Assembly: GCA_030068075.1 (NCBI GenBank)
Contig: CM057843.1
Span: 35,931,332-35,995,331, forward strand
DNA length: 64,000 nucleotides
Reading direction: 5' to 3'
Origin: Paguma larvata
Lineage: Eukaryota > Chordata > Mammalia > Carnivora > Viverridae
The translations under genes and the position numbers were made by a program. Shown here piece by piece: positions 1 to 11,381 of this stretch; the stretch's first letter is position 1, and the number at the start of each line of letters is the position of its first letter. The notes beneath the pieces were generated by a model. That model had not been told where the DNA came from. It saw nothing but the letters and a program-made list of their open reading frames with translations, and did not search any database.

Positions 1-294
1 TCTCAGGGTCTTGACTTTCGCCAGCGGGCTCTTTAGTGGGCCCACCTTTTCCTCCCTGCCATCCTAGGGGTGAACGTGCGTATTCACTCCACAAGGAAAG
101 AAAGAAAGAAAAAAAAAAAAACACCAAACTTTAAAAACAAGGCTTTTAGAGGAGAGAGGGAAACAAAGTAATTACATTTGCAAGCCTGCCATCTTGAGAT
201 AATAATCTTGCGAGGTGTCAGAAGTTTGCCGCCACGTGTGGGTTCTTCCTTACTACTCCCCTCCCCCCAATGACTCAGGGGAGCTATTCGTTTA
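1..294. other. Intergenic, no gene seen
   Basis: Unique sequence with an A-rich stretch (about 100-121) and a C run near 262. No coding, RNA or regulatory feature could be supported. Confidence 0.6.
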
Positions 295-620
295 GCTTTG
301 CATTCAACAAATATTTATTGGGCAGCTCTACATGCCAGACCCCACGTTAGGGGGCGGAGGGTCAGAGCTGAATAAAGCAGAAACGGCCACTGCCTTCTTG
401 GGAGCTGCCAGGTGTGGGAAAATCAGACATTAAACCCATGAGCCCTCAACTCGCTACGTAAAGCTAAGTAGAAAAGTATGTAAGAAAGAAAGAAGAGGCA
501 CTCGGTGCAGACTGGGCGGTCTGGAAAAGCCTCTCTGAGCAGGTGACATTGAAGTTGAGACCCCTTCTCTGCTCTGAGGGACGAATCCAACGTCTTGCAC
601 CTTGGAGCCTTCAAATGTCC
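295..620 (+). repeat. Ancient mammalian interspersed repeat, class uncertain
   Basis: Starts with the common old-repeat phrase ATTCAACAAATATTTATTGGGC and continues with the (cat)GCCAGACCCC and CAGAGCTGAATAAAGCAGA portions of the same family. I recall this as an L2/MER-type element but cannot fix the subfamily. Confidence 0.45.
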
Positions 621-622
621 AT

Positions 623-1035
623 CGTGTGAGTTTCCTACGGCTGCCGTGAACAAACCACCATAAACTGGGGGGCTTAAAACAATACATATTTATTTTTTCA
701 CATTCTAGGGGGTAAAAGTCGGAAATCGAGGTGTCGGCATGTTCTTTTCCTTCTGGAAGCTCTGAGGAAGACTCTCTTCCATGCCCCTCCCCTAACTTCC
801 GGTGGCTGCCGGAAGTCCTGGGTATCCCGTGACTTAGAGTTGGGTCACTCCATTCTCCATCTGTGCCTTCTGTGCTCGCGGGTCTTCTCCCGTTCTCTTG
901 TACGGACACTTGTCCTTACGAACTCTATCCCAAGATCTCAAACTTGACTACATCTGCAGAGAGCCTTTTCCCAAACGAGATCACATTCAGAGGGTCCCAG
1001 TATTAGGACACGGACATACACGTGGGGAGCCACGG
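623..1035 (-). mobile_element. MLT1-type (MaLR) LTR relic
   Basis: Antisense copy of the widespread LTR: GTTTCCTACGGCTGCCGTGA, then the CCACCATAAACTGGG.GGCTTAAAACAA segment, the GAAGTC..AAATC.AGGTGTCGGCA segment and a final CACATTCAGAGG part. Diverged, non-coding remnant of an ancient ERVL-MaLR element. It predates the felid SINEs. Confidence 0.75.
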
Positions 1036-1564
1036 TTCCACCTGCTACCTTTGCCAAATGAGTTTAATGAACGAGTGATCTCATTTACTCTCCTAATCAC
1101 CCGTCGAAGAGAATTCCAGCGACCCGAGGCCAGACGCTAGCGAGAACCCCAAGGGTTCTGCCGGTTGGCCGAAGAACCGCGTATAAACTCAGATGCTCTG
1201 CCAGAAGCCAACCCTCTGCTTTTCACCCAGCCTACTTTTCAGGGTGTTTGTACGTGCCATCCTGTTCTCTGAGGTTGGTTAGAACTGCGGCCAGGACACA
1301 GTCTTTCAGGTTGAACTGATGCATAGACAGTATCCCCGAAGAGAACTGGAGTCATAGTTAAAGACAGACTTCCACATCCCAGAGGCAAACATGGATCCAG
1401 CCTCACGGTTGAGACCACTCTTGGGCTTCTTCCTGCCCAGAAAGGGGCAGAGAAGAGAGTGCCATCTTGGGGCAGGGGTTGCACGGCCCACCCTCCGTGC
1501 TCTCCTGCTCTCTACCTCCTTCCAGGAGCAGGTGCTCTTCTAATATATGAGCCGGAAGAGGAGG
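1036..1564. other. Intergenic, nothing recognised
   Basis: Unique sequence of mixed composition. The short frames here are unremarkable and no repeat family or conserved motif was identified. Confidence 0.5.
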
Positions 1565-2020
1565 CAGGTGGTAATGGTTCATTCTACGTGCCAATGTGGT
1601 TGGGCTGAGGGATGCCCAGATACTGGGACAAGATTATTGCTGGGTGCGTCTGTGAGGGTGTTTCAAAGAGATTAGCATTGGAGTCAGTAGACTGAGTAGA
1701 GATGGCCCTCTCCAGTGCAGGCGGGCATCACCCAATCCACTAAAGGCTTCACGACAACACAAATGCTGAAGAAGGGAGAATTCCCCCCCCCCCCTCTCCT
1801 GGAGCTGGGACATCCATCTTTCCATCTTTTTCTGCCCTCGGACAGAGCTCCCAATTCTCATGCCTTTGGACTTAGACTGAATTACACCCCCCAGGTTTCC
1901 CAGTTCTGCCGTTTGCAGACAGAACATCATGGGACTTCTCAGCCTCCAGAGTTCTGTGAGCTGGTTCCCATGGTGTAGCTTCTCTTACATATCTGTTTCT
2001 CTGGAAAATGCTAATACACA
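1565..2020 (+). mobile_element. ERVL/MLT2-like LTR relic
   Basis: Shows the phrases GGGATGCCCAGATA, GTCTGTGAGGGTGTTTC, GTAGACTGAGTA, GGGCATCACCCAATCCA, GAGCTGGGACATCCATCTT, CTGCCCTCGGACA and GGGACTTCTCAGCCTCC in the order of an old sense-oriented LTR. Non-coding. A felid SINE follows at once (2044). Subfamily is not certain. Confidence 0.7.
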
Positions 2021-2043
2021 GGCCAACAAGAAATGTTGTTCCA

Positions 2044-2178
2044 GGGGCGCCTGGGGGGCTCAGGCAGTTAAGCGTCCAACTCTCGATTTCGGTTTGGGTC
2101 ATGATCTCACAGTTCATGAGTTCGAGCCCCACATCGGGCTGTCTCGCTGTTGCCACTGAGCCCGCTTCGGATCCTCTA

Positions 2179-2214
<36 letters not shown>

Positions 2215-2258
2215 CCTCCCCTTCTCTCAAAACCAACAAATAGACATTAAGAAAAAAA
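2044..2258 (+). mobile_element. Felid tRNA-derived SINE (SINEC_Fc type)
   Basis: GGGGCGCCTGGGGGGCTCAG head, tRNA box B-like GAGTTCGAGCCCC, CT-repeat middle and A-rich tail. The GCTCTGTGCTGACAG part is diverged, which suggests an older copy. Confidence 0.93.
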
Positions 2259-4208
2259 GGAACTGCTGCTTCAAGTGTCTCGTCAAGGTCTCTGTGACCT
2301 CCCATCCCATGCCAGGGCACAGACAGCTCCTCGCACCCCCCGTACCTCACAGACGGCCTCCTTCTCACACCACAACCTGTGCCGAAGCCCCCCCTTCTGT
2401 TGCGATGACACCAGCTATGGAAACCGAAAGGTGTCAGCCGCTGGAAAGTGGGAGGGTTGTCTGCGTACCCGCCTCTCCGGGCGGGGAGGCTCGAGAGCAC
2501 GGGGCACCTTCTGCAGGGTAGACGGGGGCCTCCTACACACCTGCCTTGGCAAGTTAGCCAGAGGCACCGCACTTAGATTGTCCACCCCGCGGCTTTGTCT
2601 TCTAGAGACCCTGCCCCGCCTCGGCTCCTGCCAACTGTCCTCCCCTCCAGGACGCGGAGTCCATCCGCCGTGACCCTAGACGGGCAGGAACCAGGGCCCT
2701 GAGTCAGGCGAGCGACCCAGCACGAGGCAGGCGGGAAGGCAGTGCGCGGAGCCCACAGGCCGGGCGCTCGGGGAGCTGGAAGCGGCAGGTTCCGCTCCCA
2801 GAGGCTCACAGGGGGTGACGCGGCCAGAGCTGCAACCTCAGGGCCAAGGCCAAGGTGCCGTCCGTGGGCGCTGAGTCTCTTTGATACCTTGAACCCAGCC
2901 TCAAAACTCCCTGTCTGCCCTGAGCCGAACCCTCCCAAGGGGGTGTGGGGTGGGAGGCACCCCAAGCCTCGCACCTTCCAGCCTGGGGTGCCCCATCCCC
3001 TTCTTTGTTTGGGGGCCGTGGCCCTGGCCCGTTAGCTCTCCGGCCCCCCAGGGCCTCTTTGCTCTTCTCCCAGGGGCCGCCCCGTAAGCCACTTTAGCCT
3101 GTGCTCTCTTCGTAATAAAGTCCCAAGGCGGCTGAGTTTAAAGCCACAATCATGCATTATGGATAAAGGGCAGCTCGGCATCCGCGCCTGCTCCAGGGCC
3201 TCCCTAAGCCGGCTGGACGGGTCTGTCCTCTCCCCCCCCCTCCCCGAGCCACAGGGCCAGCCAAGGGGCCCCCGCAGTGCCGCCGGCCCCCCGAACCAAG
3301 CTCGGGGCTCCCGGCTGCACTCCCTGGGCTCGTGCGACCAACCGAGGGGTGCCAGCGCCCTGCGCCCCCGGCCGGGAGCGGGAATCACTAGGACGCTCCC
3401 AAGTGCCGGGAGTTCGGGGCTCTTTTTTTCTTTTCCTTTTCGCCTGTTTCAAATATTTATGAAGAGATTTTCCATTTATCCTGACACATCTTCTCCACCG
3501 TGGGTGTCAGCTGGGAGGGCTCAGACAACAAACTCCAGAAGGTATTTTCCCTAAAGCAGCATCTGGCTCCGTTGGCAAGTGCGGCGGGCGGCTTGCTGGG
3601 AATTGGCCGAGCCGGAGGGAGGAGGAGCACGGGGCCAGGGAGGAGGGAGGAGCGGATGGGGCCGGGGCAGCCTGGGAGACCCAGGTACTTCCGCCCGCCT
3701 GACATCCCGCAGCCCCATCCCCCGCGTGAGCCAGGCGCAGGACCCTGGGAGCACATGTCGTCCTGCCTGCCTTCTAGTCGGTTGCCAAGCTCCCTGACTC
3801 TCCCAGCTGAACCACCTGGGGGCAGGGTAGTGACAGCTCCCCACAGCACATCCCGGTTACCAGCGGGGGGGGGCAAGGTGCCGGGGGAAGAAGGCGCTGG
3901 TGTGGTCCCTGCGTCCCCAGCCTTCCCTTTCCTGTCCCAGGAGGCCTTCTGTAGGCAGAGCCAGAGCCCACCCCCTCCCCCACCTTTGCTCTCCCTGCTG
4001 GGCACTTCCCGCCTGCTGGTGGGGGGGAGGGGGGAAGCAGACGAACAGCAGGAGAGCGTGCCCCACGCTGGGGAGCTTGGTTGCAGGGCTAGAAGTGGCA
4101 ATGAGAGCCTCGTAGAATCTCCCAGATCTTAACCAGCGTAACAGCTGCCTTCCCCACTCGCCCTGGGCACAGCCAGCCCAGCTGGGGCCAGGAGCCCTCA
4201 GCTCGCCA
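2259..4208. other. Intergenic GC-rich unique block
   Basis: No gene or repeat recognised. About 2570-3420 is clearly richer in CpG than its surroundings (orphan CpG-island candidate). It ends in two AT-rich unique patches near 3095-3180 and 3440-3560, which look unlike the flanking GC-rich sequence. Confidence 0.5.

Positions 4209-4239
<31 letters not shown>
4209..4239. repeat. (AGTT)n microsatellite
   Basis: About seven and a half uninterrupted TTAG/AGTT tetranucleotide units. Likely length-polymorphic. Confidence 0.95.
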
Positions 4240-4415
4240 CCACAGAGACTGAGCTGGGCTGTGGGTCAGGAGACCCCGGGTCCAAAGGCATCGTGGCTTG
4301 GCGCCCTGATCCTTTCCCGGGCTGTACGTTAGGAATCACTGGGGAGCTTTAAAAAATATTGATGCTCAAGCCCCATTCCAGAGTGGTCAGAAGCTCTGGG
4401 AGTGGGGTATATATC

Positions 4416-4612
4416 TTTTTTTTTTAAGTTTTATTTATTTTTGAGAGAGACAGTGCGAGCAGGGAGGGGCAGAGGAAGAGGGGGATAGAGGATCCGAAGC
4501 AGGCTCTGCACTGACAGCAGCGAGCCTGATGTGGGGCTCAAACCCAGGAACTGTGAGATCAGGACATGAGCCGAAGTCGGACTCTCAACCGACCAAGCCC
4601 CCCAGGCACCCC
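4416..4612 (-). mobile_element. Felid SINE, antisense
   Basis: T-rich tail with TTATTTATTTTTGAGAGAGA on the left, reverse box B GGGCTCAAACCC, and the head complement ending AGGCACCCC at 4612. Confidence 0.92.
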
Positions 4613-4763
4613 AAAGTCCCCCTAGGCCATTGTCAAGGGTATTGGGGGTGGAAAACTATTGAGCTCTGGGAAGAATGTGTTCCCTGGGAGACAGCCAGTC
4701 CTAGACTGGAACTCAACTCTTCTATTTCCTAGCCTTGACCTTGAGTAAGTGACTTGCCTTCTT

Positions 4764-4970
4764 TAAAAAAAAATGTTTATTTATTTTAAGGCAGAGGGGG
4801 AGGGGGAGAGAGGTGGAGAGAGGAGGGAGAGAGAAAATCCCAAGCAGGCTCCATGCTACCCATGCAGAGACCAACGTGGGGCTGGGATTCAATCTCATGA
4901 ACCATGAGACCATGACCTGAGCCGAAATCTAGAGTCGGACACTTAGCTGACTGAGCCACCCAGGTGCCCC
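4764..4970 (-). mobile_element. Felid SINE, antisense, with TSD
   Basis: Full-length copy. Imperfect target-site duplication of 17 bp: AAGTGACTTGCCTTCTT (4747-4763) against AAGTTACTTGCTCTCTT (4971-4987), 14 of 17 matching. Confidence 0.95.
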
Positions 4971-6221
4971 AAGTTACTTGCTCTCTTAAAGCCCGTTTCG
5001 TCATCCATAAAATGGGGGTAACAACATCTTTCAGGTTAAAAAGCGCCACACCCCACGTAACGGCTCAGTAACTGAGCACGGCTGCTAATACTATTGCATC
5101 ACAAACCCACCGTGTGGGACAAGAGATTGTTGGAATCGGGTGTGCAGAGGAGCCCAGTGGGAGAGCGGGGCAGGGAGGTGGGCGGCGTGGTACCGGATCC
5201 GGGAGAACCATGACCTGAAAACTGCCTCGGGGTGTCCCCTCTGCGTAGGGGTGGCAGGAGGGGAGGTCCCGTATCCTCCAGGCGACAACGCTGGCTGCAG
5301 ACACAGCACCGAGAATATTTCTCCTGGAGTTTAGAAAGATCTAAGGCATTTAACATATTTCCTCGAGGAAGTCAATTCATTTTCCATCCCCTGTTTATCT
5401 GGAAACAGTCTGTTATCAGATGCAGCCGAGTGCGGAGCCAGATGTGAGTGTTTGAGAAATCGCTCTGCTCGGTGCTGCCTTGATCTGGGAGGGATGGACG
5501 AGGCCCTGAGGGATGGACGAGGCCCTGAGGGGCACAGAGGCCCTGAGGGGCACAGAGGCTGTGCCAGGGAGCAGGGACTTCCAGGGGGAACCACCAGAGA
5601 AGACCCCAGCGATTCTGCAGACCCTTTCCAGAAGACTCCAAAGTCCTAGAGGTATCGATCATTCATATGATAAATATCATTTCTCATTTCAGGTTATACG
5701 CTTCAACCAGGGACACCTGCCCACATCAGGCCACCTTGGCTGAGTCGGCGGGGACCACACACCTCCCCGCTCATCTTCAACTCTTGCGACGGCTCTCCCA
5801 GGGCGGGCGCCACCGTGCCACGTGGTAGCTGGGCAGAACCGAGGAACTTGCCTCAGCTTCGAATCCTACACGCTGGCGGCCTCGGGCCCAGCTCTCCGGC
5901 CTCAGGACTTCAAAGAGAGTTCCGACGACAGACGGCAAGGATTTCAATCATGTCTTTGTCCCCCAGAAGACCCACCTTCATGGGTACCCGGAGGACAAAA
6001 TGCACCAACAGGGAGGGCCCCACTGAGCAAAATCTGTTATTTCGGGACTGGAAAAGATAACAGGGACTGATCTCTCTTACGAAGGAAACTCGAGTCTGGT
6101 GAAGTTGGTCATTTTCGGTAGGTGTGGATACTGAGTCCCTTAAACTTAACTGTTAGGGGGATATTGAGGAGCAAGATCATGAGAGCTACCATTTATTAAG
6201 TACATATTAAATCAAAATTAT
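4971..6221. other. Intergenic unique block
   Basis: Holds a short tandem repeat (5491-5568). The rest is unique, with an AT-rich patch at 5640-5710 and an unassigned AT-rich piece at 6130-6215 that may be an old repeat. No gene seen. Confidence 0.5.
5491..5568. repeat. Short tandem duplications, about 18-19 bp units
   Basis: Two copies of a unit containing GGATGGACGAGGCCCTGAG are followed by two of GGGCACAGAGGCCCTGAG. The two unit types share the AGGCCCTGAG core, so one probably arose from the other. Confidence 0.9.
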
Positions 6222-6460
6222 AAGCGTGGATTCTGGAACCTGAATGCTGAGGTTCAAAATGGGGCCCCGTACTGTACCTCCCTTGGTGAGTGAGTTACCT
6301 CCTCTGTGCCTTCCTTACCTCCTTGGTGGAATGAGAGCGATAATATGCCCATCTCAAAGGTTTGTGGGAAAACCAAGTGAGTTACATACAAGATGGAAAA
6401 GCTTTCAGAATGGAGCCCCGTGCTTACGAAATGCTCAGGAAACATCAGCCATTAGCATTG
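6222..6460 (+). mobile_element. MIR element
   Basis: Sense MIR core and tail: GGATTCTGGAACC, CTCTGTGCCTTCCTTACCTC, CATCTCAAAGGTTTGTGGG, and the AAATGCTCAG end. Diverged ancient tRNA-derived SINE. Confidence 0.7.
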
Positions 6461-6465
6461 TTGGG

Positions 6466-6835
6466 TCAGTGCCTTATTTAAATTTTTTTTTGGGGGATTT
6501 ATTTATTTTGAGAGAGAGAGAGAGAGACAGAGCATGAGCAGGGGAAGGGCAGAGAGAGAGGGAGACACAGAATCTGAAGCAGGCTCCAGGCTCTGAACTG
6601 TCAGCAGAGAGCCTGACGCGGGGCCTGAACCCATGAGCGAGATCATGATCTGAGCCGAAGTCGGATGCTCAACAGACTGAGCCACTCAGGCGCCCCTCAG
6701 TGCCTTATTTAATCCGTACCTCCCCGTGAGGCAGGTGTTCGGGACCCCAGTGTACTGAAGCCCAGAGAGCCTCAGCCACTAGCCGGAGGCCACACAGCGG
6801 CATGACCAGAAACCCAGGTCACCCTGAAGCCAGTG
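6466..6835 (-). mobile_element. MIR element (antisense) split by a felid SINE
   Basis: GTGCCTTATTTAATCCGTACC....GTGAGGCAGGTG....GCCACACAGCGGCATGACC....AACCCAGGTC reads as a reverse MIR once the SINE at 6482-6696 is removed. Confidence 0.65.
6482..6696 (-). mobile_element. Felid SINE, antisense, perfect 16-bp TSD
   Basis: Complete copy flanked by TCAGTGCCTTATTTAA at 6466-6481 and 6697-6712, identical in all 16 bases. This marks a young insertion into an old MIR. The (GA)n stretch is at the left, head complement at the right. Confidence 0.98.
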
Positions 6836-7865
6836 ACCTTCCCTTTCCTGTTCATAAGAAAAAATCCCAGAGAGAAAAGCAGCCAAGGACCAGCAGTGCT
6901 TTGATACCAAAATGAGCGGGTAACAGCCAGCAGAGGGGACAGCGTGCAAAGGTTCCACTGATACCCATGGTTCAGAAAGATATCCACAGTCTAAAGCAAG
7001 CCCTCTGCTCAGTAGCAAGCACGGCTCCGAAGGGCCGAGAGGAGTCGGGCCCCCTCCCGCAGCGGGCAGCAGAGAGCCGGAGAGGCAGGAGATGAAAAGG
7101 AAGGTGCCCCTCAGAAGCCGAAAGCAGCCGGTCGACCCTGAACCCGACCTTGCATTCCGCAGAAGGGCACTCAGCTGCACAGTTCTGCGTGAACCGCCGC
7201 CTTTGCTTCCAGCTCCCGCACAGGGCCTTTATATTTTAGGAATTAAAAGCTCCGCTCTGGCGAGGGCACAGATGATCCACGCTGGTTCCTGGATGCGTGG
7301 TCACGGCCCGGCTTCCCCGCCCCACCCCCTGTCTTCCAATGTCTCTGCCTCCGGTCCCTTCCTTGGAGTGTTCTTCTCAATCCTTTGAGAGTCGGTTCAG
7401 TTTCAGAGGCTGGCTGTGGACAAAGGAACCTCTCGGCCTGTTGGTCCTGTCGAGTGTTTGAAAAGAATGTTCTCAGAATAACCGGCTAACTATTGAGCGT
7501 GCTGCGCCGGAAGCTTTGGCCAAGTCAGGGCCGTTAATATCAGGATGTTCATCAGCGGGGCTGGTTCTGGAACAGATTCGAGCAGGGGGGGCGGCCCGGC
7601 CGGCAGCAGAGCACAGCTCCTGGCAGGATCCGGCTTGAAAACCCACAGGTCTTGAATAAGCCCACACGGGCTTGACTCGCAGTTGGCTGCTTTGTTTGCT
7701 GTGTAACACCGACAGCAGGCCGGTGCGCTTCCCTCCCCCAGACGGTAAACAGAAAACCCGGGACCGGGAGGAGCAGAGGGTCCAAGAGGACCCTGGAGAA
7801 GGGGCAGCCTTCTGCCCTCCACTCTGGCCGGCAGCAGACACGCACTGAGAGTAAGAGCCAGGAAG
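6836..7865. other. Intergenic unique block
   Basis: No gene or repeat family recognised. Mixed composition. Candidate frames here lack codon structure or homology that I can recognise. Confidence 0.5.
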
Positions 7866-8312
7866 GTGGAGGAGGGGGTGGGAGGAGGGGGAGGGGGGAG
7901 GAGGGAGAGGAAGAGGAGGGGGAGGAGGGGGAGGAGGAGGAGGAGGAAGGGGGAGAAAGAAGAGAGGAAGAAGGGGGAGGAAGGGGAGGAGGGGGAGGAG
8001 GAGGAGGGGGAGGAGGGGGAGGAGGGGGAGGAGGGGGAGGAGGAGGAGGAGGAAGGGGGAGAAAGAAGAGAGGAAGAAGGGGGAGGAAGGGGAGGAGGGG
8101 GAGGAGGAGGAGGGGGAGGAGGGGGAGGAGGAGGAGGGGGAGGAGGAAGGGGGAGAAAGAAGAGGGGAAGAAGGGGGAGGAGGGGCAGGGGGAGGAGGAG
8201 GAGGAAGGGGGAGGAAGAGGAGGGGAGAAGGGGGAGGAGGAGGAGGAGGAAGGGGGAGGAAGAGGAGGGGGAGAAGGGGGAGGAGGGGAGGAGGAAAAGG
8301 AGGAGGAGGACG
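7866..8312. repeat. Polypurine (GGA)n tract with higher-order repeats
   Basis: Almost 450 bp of G and A only, built from GGA and GGGGGA units. A distinctive GAGAAAGAAGAG block recurs at 7953, 8059 and 8153, giving spacings of 106 and 94 bp. The Glu/Gly/Arg frame read through it is compositional. Confidence 0.95.
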
Positions 8313-8552
8313 AGGATGGGTTCCTAAGGCTGGCTTCCAGCCCCTGGCATCCCCCTACTCGCCCGGGAAACGGGAATGTGCTCCATGCCACCTGGGCTGC
8401 AAGGGTCAGCCCCTTTCTTAACCTCTCCACCCTCATGCGACTTCGATAGTCATTTAAACCTGATTTCATCTGGATACATTTGCGCAAGAGGAGCTGGAGA
8501 GGAGGCACATGCGGGCAGAGGGACTCCGAAGACCCTGAAGGTACGTGCCATC

Positions 8553-8715
8553 AGTAGCCGGCAGACCCTGGCTGTGCTCAGGCAGAGCTGGGTTCAAACC
8601 CCAGCTCGGGGGCTCACTCTGTGCGGCCGCAAGCTCACCCTCCGCAATGCGGGGGCAAAGGCGGCTGCCTTATGGAGTTGTTGCCACGATGAAAAGAAAC
8701 GATGCACGCACAGAA
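8553..8715 (+). mobile_element. MIR element
   Basis: Sense MIR: GCTGGGTTCAAACCCCAGCTC (box B region), CTCTGTG, CAATGCGGGGGCAAAGGC and TATGGAGTTGTTGCCACGATG match the family order. Confidence 0.75.
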
Positions 8716-10194
8716 ACCGCGAGGGCGCTCATCGGACGCCGCCTCCCTTCCCCCCGGCGCATCCGGGGGGCCCGGGCGGGGGAGCTCACCACGGCCTGCG
8801 GCCGAGCCGAGAAAGAAGGCTGCGAATCCGGCTCCAGCCACCTTCAATGGGATATAAGCGATAAGCAGATGCGACGGGAATAAACTTGAATACATAAAGC
8901 CACGAAGCATTTTCTGATCCGCGCTCTCCCACAAAGGAACCCACTGAAATACGAAGAAGAAGGGAAAAAAGTCGTTCCGGCCGCGTGCATAATCTGATGG
9001 AGGGGAGGCTGTCGGTACCAGGATCCGGAAGCATTCTTCTTGGATTCGGAGCAGCTTGGATGGGCTGCAGATAAGCCTCCACACTGAGCCGAGCCCCAGA
9101 ACCTTCTAAGACTCATCCCCAACCCTTTGCTATAGAAACTCAAAATCACTCTTTATGTCTATTCACCGGAAATATCTCCCTGGCTCTCCAAACCCCCCCG
9201 CCTTCCATTAAGTCTTCTGAAATCAGCAGAACCATCTGCTTTGGGCATGGAAATGAGATATTACGAAAAAGTTGCCACACAGAGGTCATTATTTCTGGAG
9301 GACAAAGGGGGAAAGCAACGCTTTTAATAAAGACTTTCAGAACGGCGTCCCCCCTCGCTGGCGGAGGGCCTCTCCCTCGCTTCTTGCCCTGACTGCAAAT
9401 GCAGCCTCCTCGGCGGCTTGGACGTGCACGTTACGCGGCGAGAGGGAGTCTAATACGTGTTCCTGGCCCACAGCCGCCGGCCGGCTGCCTCGCCCCAGGG
9501 CCGCGCTGGTCGGAGGACTCTGAGCTCATTTTAAAGCTTTGTCTTCACAGCCAAAGTAAAGTAATTGTAGTAATTACCCAAATAATCCAGGGAGAGGGAG
9601 AGACGTAGGTTTGTGTGAAAAAAGATGGCTTTGAAGGGCTGGTCTAAATATCTCCACCAGCCTAGCTGTCCGGAGAGGCGGGAATATGTGTGATGACTTG
9701 TCCCCTCCCCGCCGACGGTAGAACTCATGCTGAGTGGCTCCCTGGAGCGGATGCCAAGTGTCCAGCCATCTCCAGGACAAGACCAACCCAGAGCCTCCTC
9801 CTGAGCAAGCGAAAGACACGTCCCTTCCTCGGCTCTGGAAACGTCACATGGGAGAAACTCCAGGGACCTCAGGCAGCAGTTAAACACTGCCATTTAGAGT
9901 CCTCTAATCCGGCTGAGCAGAAATTTCCAGATTTAAATTGTGCTCACCCAGGCATGATGAACGGTCCCAGACACTCTTGAGTTTGCTCCAGCTCCCTTCA
10001 CGGCGGTCAAGTCCTTATTTGACTCCACAGTCTACACCCTCGCAATCTCAGCACCGAGCATGGCAGCCAGTTGGGTGTCCGCGGATAGAAGCGGAAATCG
10101 CCAAGCCCCACTGGTGCCCCCTTCCCTCAAAGTAGCAGGTGATATATAAGAACACGACCAAGCAGCGCGCGACAAGGACAAAGAGGCTGGTGAG
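8716..10194. other. Intergenic unique block with two candidate islands
   Basis: 8850-9080 is AT-richer unique sequence between GC-rich flanks. 9530-9620 contains closely spaced TAATTG and TAATTAC homeodomain-type cores. No gene or repeat recognised. Confidence 0.45.
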
Positions 10195-10345
10195 TGTCCT
10201 TGAACAAGTCTGGCCCAAAGTCATCGAGATCCGAGCTGTGAGAACTTTAGCAAGTTACTCAACATCTCCGTGCCTTGGATTCCCCAGGTGTTGTAAGGCA
10301 GATAACAGTGAAATAACAGACGATGTAATAATATATATATCCGCT
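10195..10345 (+). mobile_element. Probable MIR element
   Basis: Weak sense match: GAGCTGTGAGAACTTTAGCAAGTTACTCAACATCTCCGTGCC corresponds to the MIR core, written here as separate motifs GCAAGTTACTCAACATCTC and CTGTGAGAACTTTAG. Confidence 0.5.
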
Positions 10346-10429
10346 AGACAGTGTCTGGCTCGTTGTCTCCAAAAAAAAAAAGTAGAAAAGGGAGAATTTA
10401 CTACCGATTCCACAAATGGTCTCTAAGGG

Positions 10430-10570
10430 CATAGGATATGCAAGGCTACTTTTTTTGACCCTCGAAACCACTCTGAAAGCAGGGACTGAGAGGCGTCTTT
10501 CTCCCAGGTGGTCTGCCTTGCCCCAGATCGCCTGCTAGTTACTGGTGGAGCCGGTAGGAGCTGCTGACAT
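10430..10570 (-). mobile_element. Probable MIR element, antisense
   Basis: CGAAACCACTCTGAAAGCAG, TGCCTTGCCCCAGATCGCC and GCTAGTTACTGGTGGAGCC fit the reverse MIR order. Diverged. Confidence 0.5.
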
Positions 10571-11080
10571 CTTGGCTCCTAGTGCAGTGCTGTCTCCACT
10601 CTCCCGTCCTCTCCGGCTCCTCTGAGAGCTGGCGGGAGCGGGTCCAACTGGGCTCTGCTCAGTGAAGATTTCTGTTGTTTCCGCGGGATTAACGTGAGGT
10701 CAGGATCGCTTGCCCCCCCCCCATGTGTCACCTCCCAGACCTAAGAGCAGATTGAGGGAAGCTACTCACCCACTGTTTCGCCCTGCAGATAAATAAGACC
10801 CATTTATCTTGGTTCCATTTGTTTCTCTCGAAGTCCCTGGACTGCAAGCAGGACAAGGTATAAGGGATGTCCCTGAGGGGCCCCGAAGCTGGCCCAGAGT
10901 GTTGGTTTTCACACCATATCTTGTGGAATCCTAGGTCCACAGGGATGGTTTGGGGGCTGCAGGGGGGGTGCGAGTGGATGAGTAAAGATACTCTAGGTCC
11001 CCTATTTAGGCAGACCAATGCCAGCTCTTACCTACATGGCTACTTGGTGGGAGACCTGGTTTACTTATGCTGGTCTTCTA
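10571..11080. other. Intergenic, nothing recognised
   Basis: Unique sequence of mixed composition with a short C run near 10713. No gene, RNA or repeat family could be assigned. Confidence 0.45.
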
Positions 11081-11349
11081 AGAAGAAGAAGGAGGAGGAG
11101 AAGGAGAAGGAGAGGGAAGGGGAAGAGTAAGAAGATGAAGAAGAAGAAGGAGGAGGAGGAGGAGGAGGAGGAGGAGGAAGAGGAGGAGGAGGAGGAGGAG
11201 AAGAAGAAGAAGGAGGAGGAGGAGGAGGAGGAGGAGAAGAAGAAGAAGAGGAGGAGGAGGGGGAGGAGGGGAGGAGGAAGAGGGGGAGGAGGAGAAGGGG
11301 AGGAGGGAGAGAAGGAGGAGGGGGAGGAGGAGGAGGTGGGGAGGAGGAG

Positions 11350-11381
<32 letters not shown>

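Noticed and set aside
7866..8327. Glu/Gly/Arg-rich open frame, and a Pro/Ser-rich frame on the other strand
   Set aside because: Both are translations of the GGA tract and change with repeat length. They are not genes.
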